DNA of 64,000 nucleotides from positions 1 to 64,000 of the forward strand of contig WHSY01000012.1 in the NCBI GenBank assembly GCA_009379815.1, given 5' to 3'. The DNA comes from Pseudonocardiaceae bacterium. GTDB taxonomy: Bacteria > Actinomycetota > Actinomycetes > Mycobacteriales > Pseudonocardiaceae. Below, piece by piece: positions 1 to 8,726 of this stretch; position 1 is the stretch's first letter, and every line of letters starts with the position of its first letter. The notes under the pieces are model-generated. The model was not told the origin of the DNA, ran no database searches, and was given only the letters and a program-made list of their open reading frames with translations. Both the position numbers and the translations under genes were made by a program.

Positions 1-389
1 CGATCGCCGTGCTGGCCGAGCTCGGCCAGGCGGAGTCCGTCGCCCGCGAGTGGCAGTGCGAGCCGAAGAACCCCGACGGCCCCTGCCCCGGTGACGGCGA
101 GGAGCCGCCGGCGGACGACAAGCCGGAGTGCTCGGACGGCATCGACAACGATGGCGACGGCAAGATCGACATGAAGGACCCGGACTGCGACAGCCCCGAG
201 GACGACTCGGAGGCCAACGGCAAGAAGGGTGACGACGGTGCTGCCGGTGCTGGTGGCGACAACGGTGACGGCCTGGCCAAGACCGGCGCCGACATCGCGC
301 CGCTCGCGGCCACCGCGTTCGCGCTGATCGGAATGGGTGCCCTGGCGATGGCGGCGACCCGCCGCAAGGTCGGTAGGCACCTGGCCTGA
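1..389 (+). CDS. C-terminal part of a sortase-anchored, calcium-site surface protein (5' end outside window)
   Basis: The reading frame is open to the left edge, so the start is missing; the GTG at 9 is probably internal. The visible part is acidic and Gly/Pro/Asp-rich. It has a Cys-flanked DGIDNDGDG stretch resembling thrombospondin type-3 or EF-hand-like calcium loops. The C-terminus is a classic cell-wall sorting signal: an LAKTGA pentapeptide, a hydrophobic stretch of about 20 residues, then an RRK tail. LAxTG is the variant used by class E sortases in high-GC Actinobacteria (family knowledge). The protein is therefore most likely exported, cleaved and covalently attached to the wall. Its ligand or partner cannot be inferred. 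Confidence 0.75.
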   Translation, partial: IAVLAELGQAESVAREWQCEPKNPDGPCPGDGEEPPADDKPECSDGIDNDGDGKIDMKDPDCDSPEDDSEANGKKGDDGAAGAGGDNGDGLAKTGADIAPLAATAFALIGMGALAMAATRRKVGRHLA

Positions 390-396
390 GAACACC

Positions 397-432
397 CGAC
401 GGGGGCCGGCGGATAGTCGCTGGCCCCCGTCG
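397..432 (+). terminator. Rho-independent-like terminator
   Basis: A 15-bp inverted repeat (397-411 with 418-432, one mismatch) with a 6-nt loop begins 8 bp after the stop of the surface-protein gene. It lacks a clear T-run, which is common in actinobacteria. Confidence 0.7.
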
Positions 433-472
433 GTCTGTCCGGACCCGTGACGACGCTAGGATCGGCGCCCTC

Positions 473-1030
473 ATGAACACCTTTCTCTCCCGGCTGCGCG
501 AGCGGCCGGTCCTCACGTCGATCGCCGCGGTCGCCCTCGTGCTGGCCGCCGGCCTGGCGATCACCGCCTGGACGCTCGGCGGCAGCGGTGACGACGACTT
601 CGGCTCCGAGAAGGTCGTCAACACCGCCGGTGGCTACCAGATCATGGTTCCCGGCGACTGGAAGGCCAGCCAGCAGGGGCCGACCACCACGGTGACCAGC
701 CCCGGCAAGCACGCGGCGCTCACCGCGAGCACGGGCAACCCCGGCCCGCTGCACGAGGCCGGTGCCCTGTTCTTCCAGCAGGTGGGCCGCCACTACAAGG
801 ACGTCAAGCTCACGGGAGTGCAGGGCGAGAAGGTGGGACCCCGGCCCGCGCTGGTCTACGGCGGCACCGGCCTCAACGACAAGAACGTGCGGGTCAACTT
901 CCTCGCCATCACGATCGAGGCACAGCCGGTGAACTACGCGGTCAGCGTGTTCACCGCAGCCGACTCCGATGCGCAGCAGGTGCTTCCCCGCGTGAACAAC
1001 ATCGTCGACACCTTCCGCACGCTCCAGTAG
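473..1030 (+). CDS. Membrane-anchored extracytoplasmic protein, PsbP/LpqN-like in appearance
   Basis: 185 residues. A short basic N-terminus precedes one hydrophobic segment (about residues 15-36). The remaining domain of about 145 residues should lie outside the membrane. That part has a GGYQI..PGDW opening and a late VNNIVDTFRTLQ helix, reminiscent of PsbP-like or LpqN-type domains; this is an impression of fold, not a firm assignment. No catalytic motif is visible. A TAGGAT hexamer at 457-462 sits 10 bp before the ATG, so the mRNA may be nearly leaderless. The gene stands alone between a terminator and the next operon. Confidence 0.6.
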   Translation: MNTFLSRLRERPVLTSIAAVALVLAAGLAITAWTLGGSGDDDFGSEKVVNTAGGYQIMVPGDWKASQQGPTTTVTSPGKHAALTASTGNPGPLHEAGALFFQQVGRHYKDVKLTGVQGEKVGPRPALVYGGTGLNDKNVRVNFLAITIEAQPVNYAVSVFTAADSDAQQVLPRVNNIVDTFRTLQ

Positions 1031-1234
1031 CGCTGACCGGCCGCTGCCCCACGCGCACTTCGTCCGAGGAAGCGCCGGACGGCAGACGCCGCGCCGCCCC
1101 GGGTCACGGTCAGGTCTCTCTTGCTACAAGTCTCTGACGTACCGCAATGATCTCGTTGACAACGCTACGTGAGTACCAACACAATCTTCGTCACTCGTTC
1201 GGACCGACCGCTTCGAGCTACCCGGGAGACCGCG

Positions 1235-2467
1235 ATGACGGAGAGCCGAAGCACTCGCATCCTGTTCAGCCGCCGCTCCGTGCTGGGGATGCTCGGCACC
1301 GCCGGTGTGGTCGCCGCGGTGCCCGGCTGTGGCTCGAGCCTGGGAGGGGGCGGCGACGCCGGCGGCGGCGGCCAGGGCGGCGCCGTCAAGGTCGGTCTGG
1401 TCATCCCGCAGGCCGGGGTGTACGCCCCGCTCGGCGTGGACATGCAGCGCGGCTGGGAGCTCTACCTGAACCAGCACGACGGGCGGCTCGGCGACCGGGA
1501 GGTCACCACGGTCGTCGCCGACGAGGGTGAGGGCCCGGAGAGCGGCGTCCCGGCGGTGCAGCGAGTGCTGCAGCGCGACCGGGTCGACGTCGTCGTCGGC
1601 ATCGTCAACTCCGCGGTGGCGCTCGGCGCGGTCGACGCCGTCACCAGCGCAGGCAAGCTGCTCGTCGTGTCCAACGCCGGCGCCGGGGCGTTGACCGGCG
1701 AGAACCGCAACCCGCTGACCTGGCGCACCTCGTTCGCCAACGCCCAGGTGTCCTCGGCACTCGGAGACCACCTCGCCGGGCAGAATCTGCCCGGTGGGGT
1801 CTACCTGATCGCCCCGGACTACGCCGCGGGCGAGGAGGCGCTCGGCGGCTTCCGGGAGGCATTCGAGGCCGGTGGCGGGCGCATCGCCGGCGAGGCGCGG
1901 ACACCCTTCGGCACCACGCAGGACTTCCAGCCCTTCCTGGCGGGCATCCGGTCGTCGGGCGCCGCGGCGACGTTCTGCTTCTACGCGGGTGGCGAGGCGG
2001 TCTCGTTCGTGCAGCAGTACGACAGCTTCGGCCTGAAGCAGACGATCCCGCTGTTCGGCTCCGGCTTCCTGACCGAGGGCGGGGTGCTCGATGCGCAGGG
2101 TGCGGCCGCTACCGGGGTACAGACCTCGCTGCACTACACCACCGAGCTGGACAACCCGGCGAACACCGCGTTCATCGACTCCTACACCGCCGCCAACGGC
2201 GCGGCGCCCACCGTCTACTCGGTACAGACCTACGACGCGGCCGCGGTGCTCGACCGCGCGATCGGGCAGGCGGGTGACGTCGCGGGGACGGCGCTGTCCG
2301 AGGCGATGGGCTCGCTCGGCACGATCGAGGACAGCCCGCGCGGGCCGTGGACCTTCGACGGGCAGAACCCGCGCCAGACCTACTACCTGCGAGAGGTGCG
2401 CCGGCAGGGGCAGGGATACGTCAACGCCGTGGTCGCCGACCTCGGCGAGTTCGCCCAGCCGGCCTGA
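1235..2467 (+). CDS. HAAT-family ABC transporter substrate-binding lipoprotein
   Basis: 410 residues, a type I periplasmic binding protein (LivK/AmiC class). The ATG at 1235 is chosen over the earlier in-frame ATG at 1169: it follows a GGGAG site and directly begins a Tat signal (RRSVLG, residues 13-18). A lipobox VPGC (Cys32) and a Gly-rich spacer follow. The receptor domain starts with VKVGLVIPQAGVYAPLG, typical of receptors for branched-chain amino acids, amides and aromatic acids. It heads a tight five-gene operon with both permeases and both ATPases, so the importer is complete. The ligand is unknown; the neighbouring catabolic genes favour an organic acid or amide over leucine. A TTGACA hexamer lies at 1156-1161, but no convincing -10 accompanies it. 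Confidence 0.88.
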   Translation: MTESRSTRILFSRRSVLGMLGTAGVVAAVPGCGSSLGGGGDAGGGGQGGAVKVGLVIPQAGVYAPLGVDMQRGWELYLNQHDGRLGDREVTTVVADEGEGPESGVPAVQRVLQRDRVDVVVGIVNSAVALGAVDAVTSAGKLLVVSNAGAGALTGENRNPLTWRTSFANAQVSSALGDHLAGQNLPGGVYLIAPDYAAGEEALGGFREAFEAGGGRIAGEARTPFGTTQDFQPFLAGIRSSGAAATFCFYAGGEAVSFVQQYDSFGLKQTIPLFGSGFLTEGGVLDAQGAAATGVQTSLHYTTELDNPANTAFIDSYTAANGAAPTVYSVQTYDAAAVLDRAIGQAGDVAGTALSEAMGSLGTIEDSPRGPWTFDGQNPRQTYYLREVRRQGQGYVNAVVADLGEFAQPA

Positions 2468-2487
2468 TGGCCTGATCACCCGCCCCG

Positions 2488-3378
2488 ATGCTCACCTGGC
2501 TGGACGCGAACCTCGTCAGCATCCTCAACGGGCTGGCCATCGGGTCGTTGCTGTTCATCCTCGCCGTGGGGCTGTCGCTGGTGTTCGGGATGATGGATGT
2601 GCTCAACCTCGCGCACGGTGCACTGTTCCTCGCCGGTGCCTACCTCGGACACCTCTTCGTCGGGCAGCAGGCCGGCTGGGCGAGTTTCGCCGGGGCACTG
2701 GGCGTCGCGGCCGTGATCGGTGCACTGGCGGGCGGCGGGCTGTCGGTGATGACCGAGCCACTCGCCCACCGCTCGCACCTCGACCAGGCGCTGCTGACCC
2801 TCGGGGTGGCGCTGGTGGTGGCGGAGTTGCTGTCGATCGCGTTCGGAAACGATGTGCAGTCGGTCGCGGCCCCGCCCGGACTCGACGGCAGCACGGTCGT
2901 GCTCGGCTCGACCTACCCGGTCTACCGGCTGGTGCTCATCGGGATCGGCGCGCTGCTCGCCGTCGCCGTCCATGTCGTCATCGAGCGGACCCGGCTCGGA
3001 CTGCTGGTCCGTGCCGCGGTGGCCGATCGCGAGATGGTCTCCGCACTGGGGGTCGACGAGCGGCGGGTCAAGGCCGCGGTGTTCGGCATCGGCTCGGCGC
3101 TGGCGATGGTCGCCGGGGTGCTCGGCGGGCCGATCTACGGGGCGCGTCCCGGTCTGGACTCCACCGTGCTGATCCTGGCGCTGGTGGTGGTGGTCATCGG
3201 CGGGCTCGGCTCGGTGCGAGGCGCGCTGATCGGAGCGCTGGTGATCGGGCAGGTCGAGTCGCTCGGTCGGGTGCTGCTGGCCGACTTGGCGTCGTTCGTG
3301 CTCTTCGGCGCGCTGGCGCTGGTGCTGGTGCTGCGGCCGCAGGGCCTGTTCGGCGCGCGGGCTCAGGCGCGAACATGA
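2488..3378 (+). CDS. livH: Branched-chain-type ABC transporter permease, LivH family
   Basis: 296 residues with about eight membrane segments. It shows the LivH hallmarks: N-terminal ILNGLAIGSLL, then LVFGMMDVLNLAHGALFLAGAY, and a C-terminal ILALVVVVIGGLGSVRGALIGALVIG followed by LRPQGLFG. In this family the protein pairs with LivM to form the translocation channel. It begins 20 bp after the receptor gene, and its stop overlaps the livM start (ATGA at 3375). No defect is seen. Confidence 0.92.
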   Translation: MLTWLDANLVSILNGLAIGSLLFILAVGLSLVFGMMDVLNLAHGALFLAGAYLGHLFVGQQAGWASFAGALGVAAVIGALAGGGLSVMTEPLAHRSHLDQALLTLGVALVVAELLSIAFGNDVQSVAAPPGLDGSTVVLGSTYPVYRLVLIGIGALLAVAVHVVIERTRLGLLVRAAVADREMVSALGVDERRVKAAVFGIGSALAMVAGVLGGPIYGARPGLDSTVLILALVVVVIGGLGSVRGALIGALVIGQVESLGRVLLADLASFVLFGALALVLVLRPQGLFGARAQART

Positions 3379-4394
3379 CACCCCGCACCACCGCCGACGC
3401 CGCGCCGCCGTCCGCGACCGCGGCCCCCGAGCCGCCGCGCCGGCTGCTGCGGGCCGCCCCGATGGCTGCCACGGTCGTGCTGCTCGCCGCGGCGCCGCTG
3501 TTCCTGGCGCCGTACGCCACCACGACGCTGAGCCGGATCCTGGTCTTCGCGCTGCTCGCCGCCAGCCTCGACCTGCTCGTCGGCATCACCGGGCTGCCGT
3601 CGCTCGGACATGCCGCCTACTTCGGGGTCGGCGCCTACGCGGCCGGCTGGATCACGATCCACCTGACGCCCGCGGTGCCGGTGCCGCTGCTCGCCGGTGC
3701 GGCGTTCGGCGGGGTGGCCGCCGCCGCGACCGGGTGGTTCGCGGTGCGCTCGGCCGGGGTGTTCTTCCTGATGCTCACGCTGGCGATCGGCGAGATCGTC
3801 CGGCAGGTCGCCCAGAGCTGGGACAGTGTCACCGGCGGGTCCAACGGGCTCTACGGGATCGACCTCCCCTCGGTCGCGGGCGCGCCGCTGGGCAACGTGG
3901 GGCTGCTGCACTGGTACGTGCTGGCCGGCGCGGTGCTGGGCTACGCGGTGCTGCGGGCGGTGGCGGCGTCCCCGTTCGGGGCGGTGCTGCGCGGCATCCG
4001 GGACAACGAGCCGCGAATGCGGGCGCTGGGCTACCGGCCGTACGGCTACAAGCTCGCCGCCTTCGTGATCGCCGGCAGCGTGGCGGGGGTGGCCGGCGCG
4101 CTGCTCGCCGCGCAGCAGCGCCTGGTGACTCCGTCCGACCTGGGGTTCACCACCGCCGCGCTGGCGCTGCTCGCGGTGGTGATCGGTGGCGCGGGCACGC
4201 TGTGGGGGCCTTGTCTGGGCGCTGCGGTCGTGGTGCTCGTCCGCGACGCGCTCGGTCCGACGCTCGACGGGCACGGCCCGCTGCTGCTGGGCGTGGTGTT
4301 CATCGCGGTCGTCTACCTGCTGCCGCGCGGCGCCGCGGGAGTGCGGCTGCGTCGCGGGCCGGGGCGGGAGCAGTCGGAGCAGGAGCCGACGTGA
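3375..4394 (+). CDS. livM: Branched-chain-type ABC transporter permease, LivM family
   Basis: 339 residues. The ATG at 3375 overlaps the livH stop. An Ala/Pro-rich cytoplasmic N-terminus precedes the membrane core with LDLLVGITGLPSLGHAAYFGVGAYA and IRDNEPRMRALGY, the coupling-helix region that contacts the ATPases. VVIGGAGTLWGP lies near the end. This is the full LivM length for actinobacteria. It is translationally coupled to livG through a GTGA overlap at 4391. Confidence 0.92.
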   Translation: MTPRTTADAAPPSATAAPEPPRRLLRAAPMAATVVLLAAAPLFLAPYATTTLSRILVFALLAASLDLLVGITGLPSLGHAAYFGVGAYAAGWITIHLTPAVPVPLLAGAAFGGVAAAATGWFAVRSAGVFFLMLTLAIGEIVRQVAQSWDSVTGGSNGLYGIDLPSVAGAPLGNVGLLHWYVLAGAVLGYAVLRAVAASPFGAVLRGIRDNEPRMRALGYRPYGYKLAAFVIAGSVAGVAGALLAAQQRLVTPSDLGFTTAALALLAVVIGGAGTLWGPCLGAAVVVLVRDALGPTLDGHGPLLLGVVFIAVVYLLPRGAAGVRLRRGPGREQSEQEPT

Positions 4395-5182
4395 CGCCGA
4401 TGCTGGACGGGACGGGGCTGCGCCGCGAGTTCGGCGCGCTGGCCGCGGTCGACGGGGTCGACCTCGCGGTCGAACCCGGCGCGCGGCACGCGGTGATCGG
4501 GCCGAACGGCGCGGGCAAGAGCACGCTGCTGCGCCTGCTGTCGGGCACGATGCGCCCGACCGCAGGCCGGGTGAGGCTCGACGGTCGCGACATCACCCGG
4601 CTCGCGGAGGCCAGCCGCGCCCGGCTCGGCATGGCGCAGACGTTCCAGCACTCCAGCCTGTTCGGGTCGATGACCGCACGCGAGAACGTCACGCTGGCCG
4701 CGCAGCGCCACGGCGGGCACCCGGCCTGGCCGCTGCCCCGCAGCCAACGCGGTGTCGCGGTGGCGGTCGGCGAGCTGCTCGAGCAGGTGGGCCTGGCGAC
4801 CCGGGCGGGCATCGCGGCCGGTGAGCTGTCGCACGGGCAGCGCAGGCAGCTCGAACTGGCCGTCGCGCTGGCATGCCGGCCACGGATCCTGCTGCTCGAC
4901 GAACCGGCCGCCGGGATGTCCGCGGCCGAGAGCGCCCGGTTCGCCGGTCTGATCGAGGCGCTGCCCGCACGGCTCACCGTGATCTTCGTCGAGCACGACC
5001 TGGACCTGGTGTTCCGGCTCGCGGGCCACGTGACCGTGCTGCACCTGGGGCGGGTGCTGCTGTCCGGCCCGCCGGATCGCATCCGCGGCGACCCCGCGGT
5101 GCAGGAGGCCTATCTGGGCACCCGGGATCGCGAGCAGCTCTTCATCGAACCGGGAGGTGCCGATGTCGCTGCGGGTACGTGA
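4391..5182 (+). CDS. livG: Branched-chain-type ABC transporter ATPase, LivG family
   Basis: 263 residues. Walker A is GPNGAGKST (37-45), the Q-loop region is MAQTFQHSSLF, and the Walker B is RILLLDEPAAGM with a following switch His (FVEHDLDLV). The signature motif reads LSHGQ, the usual LivG variant of LSGGQ. The C-terminal EAYLGTR matches LivG rather than LivF. The GTG start overlaps the livM stop. The end overlaps the beginning of livF, so livF translation is probably coupled. Confidence 0.92.
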   Translation: MTPMLDGTGLRREFGALAAVDGVDLAVEPGARHAVIGPNGAGKSTLLRLLSGTMRPTAGRVRLDGRDITRLAEASRARLGMAQTFQHSSLFGSMTARENVTLAAQRHGGHPAWPLPRSQRGVAVAVGELLEQVGLATRAGIAAGELSHGQRRQLELAVALACRPRILLLDEPAAGMSAAESARFAGLIEALPARLTVIFVEHDLDLVFRLAGHVTVLHLGRVLLSGPPDRIRGDPAVQEAYLGTRDREQLFIEPGGADVAAGT

Positions 5183-5870
5183 GCTGGTCGCCGGCTACCG
5201 CCGCGGCACGGTGCTGCACGGCGTCGACCTCGACGTCGGCCCGGGGCAGGCGGTCGCACTGCTCGGCCGCAACGGCGCCGGGAAGTCGACGCTGGTGATG
5301 ACCGTGATGGGGCTGCTGCGTGCGCGCTCCGGCAGTGTCCGGGTGGACGGTCACGAGCTGGCGGGTGCCCGGCCCCATCGGATGGCGCGCGCCGGCTGCG
5401 CGGTCGTGCCGCAGGGCAGGCGGTTGTGGGCGCCGCTGACCGTCGGCGAGCACCTGGAGCTGGCGGCCAGGCAGGGCCGCCGCCGGGGCGGGTCGTGGAC
5501 CGTCGAGCGGATCGTCGAGGCGCTGCCCCGGCTCGGCGAGCGGCGGCGGCAGGCCGCGGGGCGGCTGTCCGGGGGCGAGCAGCAGATGCTCGCCATCGCC
5601 CGCGCGCTGCTGACCAACCCGCGACTGGTGCTGCTCGACGAGCCCTCCGAGGGCCTGGCACCCGCGGTGGCCGAGCAGGTCGCCGAGGTGGTCACGAGCA
5701 TGCTCGCCGACGGCGTCGCGGTGCTGCTGGTAGAGCAGGATCTGTACCTGGCGTTCTCCGTCGCCGATCAGGTCGCCGTGATGCAGCGAGGCCGCATCGT
5801 GCACCGGGCGTCCACACCGGAGTTCCGCCGGGACCCCGGCACGGCACACCGGCTGCTCGGGGTGAGCTGA
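5163..5870 (+). CDS. livF: Branched-chain-type ABC transporter ATPase, LivF family
   Basis: 235 residues from the ATG at 5163. A GTG at 5157 is possible but lies inside the GGGAGG ribosome site (5152-5157), which is ideally placed for the ATG. Walker A is GRNGAGKST, the signature is LSGGEQQMLAIARAL, and the Walker B is LVLLDEPSEGL, which distinguishes LivF from LivG. The switch region is LLVEQDLYLAF. This is the last gene of the importer operon, overlapping livG by 20 bp. Confidence 0.92.
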   Translation: MSLRVRELVAGYRRGTVLHGVDLDVGPGQAVALLGRNGAGKSTLVMTVMGLLRARSGSVRVDGHELAGARPHRMARAGCAVVPQGRRLWAPLTVGEHLELAARQGRRRGGSWTVERIVEALPRLGERRRQAAGRLSGGEQQMLAIARALLTNPRLVLLDEPSEGLAPAVAEQVAEVVTSMLADGVAVLLVEQDLYLAFSVADQVAVMQRGRIVHRASTPEFRRDPGTAHRLLGVS

Positions 5871-5913
5871 TACCCGCAGCCCGACGCCATGGTGGCGGCC
5901 GGGGTGCAGAGCC

Positions 5914-5958
5914 TTGACACCGCGCCCACCCGCGTTGTTGTGTAGTGGTGACAGTCAC
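5914..5958 (+). promoter_or_regulatory. Probable promoter/operator upstream of the FMN reductase gene
   Basis: A TTGACA hexamer (5914-5919) is followed, 18 bp later, by a weak TTGTGT -10. Just downstream (5948-5958) lies an 11-bp palindrome, GTGAC-A-GTCAC. Together they suggest a regulated promoter for the genes starting at 5991. The regulator is not identified. Confidence 0.35.
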
Positions 5959-5990
5959 ACCGACGACGTCGGGGGGACCGAGGAGGCCGG

Positions 5991-6605
5991 ATGGCTGGCG
6001 CGGTCGGCAACCCACCGTTCGTGGTCGGGCTCGGCGGCACGACGCGGCCGGACTCGTCCACCGAGCGCGCGCTCCGGTTCAGCCTGTCGGCGGCGGCCGA
6101 CGGGGGCGCCGAGACGCTGCTGCTCCGCGCCACGGACCTCGAGCTCCCGATGTACGCGCCGGAGCGGCCCGACCGCACTCCCGCGGCGCAGCGCCTGGTC
6201 GACGCGCTCGCGGCGGCCGATGGCGTGATCGTGGCCTCCCCCGGCTACCACGGCTCCTTCTCTGGACTGATCAAGAACGCGCTCGACTACGCGGAGGACC
6301 TCCGCGACAACGAGCGCCCCTACCTCGACGGCAGGGCGGTCGGGTGCATCGCGTGCGCCTACGGCTGGCAGGCCACCACCACCACCCTGGTCGCACTCCG
6401 CTCGGTGGTGCATGCGCTCCGGGCGTGGCCGACGCCGCTGGGTGTGGGCATCAACACGGCCCAGCCCGCCTTCGGCCCCGACGGCAGCGTCGTCGACGAC
6501 ACCGCCGCAGCCAACCTCGCGCTGCTCGGCCACCAGGTCGTGGAATTCGCCCACCAGCGTGCCGCTTCCGACTACGACATCGCAGTGCGATCCCGTCACC
6601 CTTAG
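5991..6605 (+). CDS. NADPH-dependent FMN reductase family protein
   Basis: 204 residues, flavodoxin-like fold. Near residue 81 it has the SPGYHGSFSGLIKNALDY block that identifies NAD(P)H:FMN reductases (SsuE/ArsH relatives). Such enzymes reduce free FMN with NAD(P)H. The reduced flavin then diffuses to a monooxygenase, and the next gene, 12 bp on, encodes a luciferase-like monooxygenase; the two are a natural two-component pair. The ATG is preceded by an AGGAGG site at 5981-5986. Partnership with the later LLM genes is also possible. Confidence 0.85.
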   Translation: MAGAVGNPPFVVGLGGTTRPDSSTERALRFSLSAAADGGAETLLLRATDLELPMYAPERPDRTPAAQRLVDALAAADGVIVASPGYHGSFSGLIKNALDYAEDLRDNERPYLDGRAVGCIACAYGWQATTTTLVALRSVVHALRAWPTPLGVGINTAQPAFGPDGSVVDDTAAANLALLGHQVVEFAHQRAASDYDIAVRSRHP

Positions 6606-6617
6606 GAAGGAAATGCG

Positions 6618-7871
6618 ATGAAGGTCTCCATGTTCCATCTCATGCCGCATCGGGAACTGCCGGCTGATTTCGAGCAGAAGTACAAGTCGGTATGGGTCGA
6701 TCCCCCCTTCCCGGAGCTCGCCGACGCCGAGCGGGTCGGGCAGTACTACAACTGGACACTCGACGAACTGGCCTACGCCGCCAAGAAGGGGCTCGACGGA
6801 ATCTGCGTCAACGAGCACCACCAGAACGCCTACGGATTCATGCCGGGTCCGAACTTGATGGGCGCCGCGCTGGCGCGGGAGACCAACGGTACGGACGTGG
6901 CACTGGTGCAGATGGGCTCGACGCTGCCCACCACGCAGCCGCCCATCCGGGTGGCCGAGGAATACGGGATGCTCGACTGCATCAGCGGCGGGCGGCTCGT
7001 CGCCGGGATGCCGCTGGGCAGCCCGATGGACGCCAACATGATCTACGGCATCGCGCCGATCGAGCAGCGGGAGCGCTACTACGAGGCGCACGACCTGATC
7101 CTCAAGGCGTGGCAGTCGCGGGAGATGTTCGCCTGGAACGGCAAGTACAACCAGCTCGGCAAGGTGAACCTGTGGCCGCGGCCGATCCAGAAGCCGCACC
7201 CACCGGTCTGGGTACCGGGGCTCGGTAGCTACAGCACCTGGGACTTCTCGGCCAAGCACGACCACTGCTACTGCTACCTGAGCTACTTCGGCGCGGCGGC
7301 GGCCGAGACGACGATGAAGGGCTTCTGGGACCACGCCGCCGAGTACGGTCTCAAGGAGAACCCCTACCGCGCCGGCTTCCTGCAGCTCGTCGCCGTGTCC
7401 GAGACCGACGCACGTGCCGAGCAGGACTACGCCGAACACATCGAGTACTTCTACAACAAGTGCCTGCACATCCCGCCGCACTACTTCGGACCCCCGGGCC
7501 ACCAGGACTACAACAGCCTGGAGAAGGGAATCCGCTCCGGCCGCACCGGCAAGCTGCTGGAGGAGCTCGGCAAGCTCAAGCAGTACAGATACAAGGATTT
7601 CGTCGACAAGCAGTTCGTCATGGCAGGCAGCCCGTCGACGGTCCGGGAGCAGCTGCGGGAGGCGGCCCGCAAGCTCCGGGTCGGCAACATGATGGTGCTG
7701 CTGCACATCGGCTCGATGCCGCACGATCTGACGCTCAAGAACATCGACCTCTTCGCCGACGAGGTCATGCCGCACATCACGGATGTGTGGGACGACGAGC
7801 CGTGGGAGAACGAGTGGTGGCCCGAGCGGCTGCGTGGGCCGCGGCAGCAGTTCACCCCCACCCGGGGATGA
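6618..7871 (+). CDS. LLM class flavin-dependent monooxygenase (luciferase-like), copy 1
   Basis: 417 residues, a bacterial luciferase-type TIM barrel. The N-terminus reads MKVSMFHLMPHREL. A VNEHHQNAYG motif sits where LLM enzymes place their active-site His. The ISGGRLVAGMPLGSPMD block belongs to the F420/FMN cofactor region. The long acidic/aromatic C-terminal tail (EPWENEWWPERL) is an extension over the usual 330-360 residues. The family uses reduced flavin and O2 to oxygenate diverse organics; the substrate here is unknown. It is cotranscribed with the FMN reductase upstream (12 bp) and the hydrolases downstream. A good AGGAAGG site precedes the ATG. Confidence 0.87.
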   Translation: MKVSMFHLMPHRELPADFEQKYKSVWVDPPFPELADAERVGQYYNWTLDELAYAAKKGLDGICVNEHHQNAYGFMPGPNLMGAALARETNGTDVALVQMGSTLPTTQPPIRVAEEYGMLDCISGGRLVAGMPLGSPMDANMIYGIAPIEQRERYYEAHDLILKAWQSREMFAWNGKYNQLGKVNLWPRPIQKPHPPVWVPGLGSYSTWDFSAKHDHCYCYLSYFGAAAAETTMKGFWDHAAEYGLKENPYRAGFLQLVAVSETDARAEQDYAEHIEYFYNKCLHIPPHYFGPPGHQDYNSLEKGIRSGRTGKLLEELGKLKQYRYKDFVDKQFVMAGSPSTVREQLREAARKLRVGNMMVLLHIGSMPHDLTLKNIDLFADEVMPHITDVWDDEPWENEWWPERLRGPRQQFTPTRG

Positions 7872-7909
7872 ACGGATCCTCTGACCACTTCGACAGGTAG
7901 GAGTCTGCC

Positions 7910-8716
7910 GTGACAACCGCGACCGACACAGGCGTGACCATCGTGACCACGCTGCGGGATGAGGTCACCTGCCGAGTGCACGTGGCCGGACAGGGCCCGC
8001 CGCTGGTGTTCCTGCACGGCGCGATGGGCCTGGCCTGGGACCCGTTCCTCGACTCGCTGACGCAGCACTACACGGTCTACGCCCCGGAGCATCCGGGCAC
8101 CTCGCCCGGCGACCCGCACGCCATCGACGCCGTCGACGACCTGTGGGAACTCGTCCTGCACTACTACGACCTGCTCGACGGGCTGGGCCTCGACTCACCC
8201 GTGGTCGTCGGCCACTCCTTCGGCGGGATGATGGCCGCCGAGATCGCCGCGACCGATCCGAAGCGGGTCGGCAAGCTCGTCCTGATCAGCCCGGTGGGGC
8301 TGTGGCGCGACGACATCCCCGTCGCGCAGTTCATGCAGATGGCCCCGGAGGAGGTCGCCGAGATCGCCTTCGCCGATCCGGGTGGTGAGATCGCGCAGCA
8401 GTTCTTCGCGCTGCCCGAGGACGAGACCGCCCAGCAGGACGTGATGATCCAGAACATCTGGGCGCAGGCCTGCACCGGCAAGTTCATCTGGCCGCTGCCG
8501 GACAAGGGGCTGCGCAAGCGGCTGTACCGGATCACCGCACCCACGCTGATCGTCTGGGGCAACGAGGACAAGCTGGCACCGCCGCAGTACGCGGAGGAGT
8601 TCGCGAAGCGGATCACCGGCGCTAGGGTGGAGAGACTCGACGGCGCCGCTCACCTACCCCAGGTCGAGCAGCAGGCGTCGACCTCGCGGCTGGTCCTCGA
8701 GTTCCTCAACGGCTGA
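7910..8716 (+). CDS. Alpha/beta hydrolase
   Basis: 268 residues. The nucleophile elbow GHSFGGMMAAE, an oxyanion region FLHGAMGLAWDPF, and a late acid/His pair (WGNEDKLAPP, then GAAHLPQVEQ) give an intact Ser-Asp-His triad of the meta-cleavage-hydrolase/haloperoxidase-like class. It starts with GTG 38 bp after the LLM gene, behind a TAGGAG site. In the pathway it could hydrolyse an ester or lactone made by the monooxygenase, or a C-C ring-cleavage product; the sequence cannot tell these apart. Confidence 0.85.
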   Translation: MTTATDTGVTIVTTLRDEVTCRVHVAGQGPPLVFLHGAMGLAWDPFLDSLTQHYTVYAPEHPGTSPGDPHAIDAVDDLWELVLHYYDLLDGLGLDSPVVVGHSFGGMMAAEIAATDPKRVGKLVLISPVGLWRDDIPVAQFMQMAPEEVAEIAFADPGGEIAQQFFALPEDETAQQDVMIQNIWAQACTGKFIWPLPDKGLRKRLYRITAPTLIVWGNEDKLAPPQYAEEFAKRITGARVERLDGAAHLPQVEQQASTSRLVLEFLNG

Positions 8717-8726
8717 AAGGACGACA

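Noticed and set aside
5955-7916. A 653-codon minus-strand frame opposite the FMN reductase and LLM copy 1
   Set aside because: No motif, no ribosome site, and the opposite strand encodes recognisable enzymes.
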